Positions 64,000 to 64,000 of a stretch of DNA of 64,000 nt are shown here, piece after piece. Source of the stretch: Bremerella alba (GTDB lineage Bacteria; Planctomycetota; Planctomycetia; Pirellulales; Pirellulaceae); assembly GCF_013618625.1 (NCBI RefSeq), contig NZ_JABRWO010000006.1, positions 310,001 to 374,000 on the forward strand, in the 5' to 3' direction. The position numbers and the translations under genes are program-made. Within the stretch, counting starts at the first letter, position 1. Every line of letters starts with the position of its first letter. A model generated the notes under the pieces. It saw only the letters and a program-made list of their open reading frames with translations. It was not told the origin of the DNA and did no database searches.

Positions 64000-64000
64000 C

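Noticed and set aside
1-64000. CRISPR arrays, insertion sequences, prophage genes, rRNA genes
   Set aside because: No regularly spaced repeats, transposase or integrase-like proteins, phage structural genes or rRNA segments were recognised in the window.

Overview
The window looks like a piece of a planctomycete chromosome, most likely order Pirellulales (Blastopirellula, Bremerella or Rhodopirellula-like). The lineage is inferred from gene content: a planctomycete-type cytochrome c haem motif (C-x-x-C-H) fused to WD40 repeats, an exported sulfatase, a DUF6807/PmoA-type protein, a secreted GH2 enzyme, and an epimerase-VKOR-SPW operon. Genes are mostly single or in short operons on both strands. 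No insertion sequence, prophage, CRISPR array or rRNA gene was seen.

Layout. 1-4.3 kb: the 3' part of a haem-WD40 protein, then modA-modB with no modC beside them. 4.4-6.7 kb: an exported GH2 glycosidase (minus strand). 7.2-8.9 kb: an odd tRNA region with a Phe tRNA, a decayed Glu tRNA-like sequence, an unrecognised membrane protein, then a tight array of five tRNA genes, all Ser or Leu, three of them Leu tRNAs without the long variable arm. 9.0-11.9 kb: a sulfatase and a diverged pyruvate-kinase-like protein. 11.9-15.7 kb: the phosphate transporter pstSCAB (minus), with a strong hairpin between pstS and pstC. 16.2-18.3 kb: NAD-dependent epimerase, VKOR and SPW membrane protein. 18.4-19.4 kb: a small unknown gene and a YflT-like stress protein. 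19.4-23.6 kb: sucA-sucB. 24.3-25.8 kb: a LacI-type regulator and a GNAT enzyme. 25.9-31.7 kb: a complete tripartite RND efflux operon.

31.9-52.4 kb is an exopolysaccharide locus: a GH32-like protein, GT4, flippase, initiating sugar phosphotransferase, FemAB/BioF2-like acyltransferase, GT2, Wzz-like chain-length protein, O-antigen-ligase/Wzy-like protein, polysaccharide deacetylase, Wza-like export lipoprotein and a FixJ-like response regulator. Inside it lies a same-strand block that is not standard for polysaccharide synthesis: a DUF1932-type NAD(P) oxidoreductase, an RraA-fold protein, two different ATP-grasp ligases (one cyanophycin-synthetase-like) and an HTTM-type membrane protein. This block is the best candidate here for an undescribed pathway, possibly one that makes and attaches an amino- or hydroxy-acid decoration; that function is inference.

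52.6-64 kb: a YebC/YeeN-type regulator, a DUF6807 protein, a zinc alcohol dehydrogenase, an RpiR-type regulator, then an exported metallophosphoesterase overlapping a PhnD-PhnC-PhnE transporter. A good tandem Pho-box-like sequence lies upstream of the phosphoesterase. Together with pstSCAB, this gives the window two phosphorus-acquisition systems. The right end holds a TPR membrane protein and a membrane protein cut by, or starting at, the window edge.
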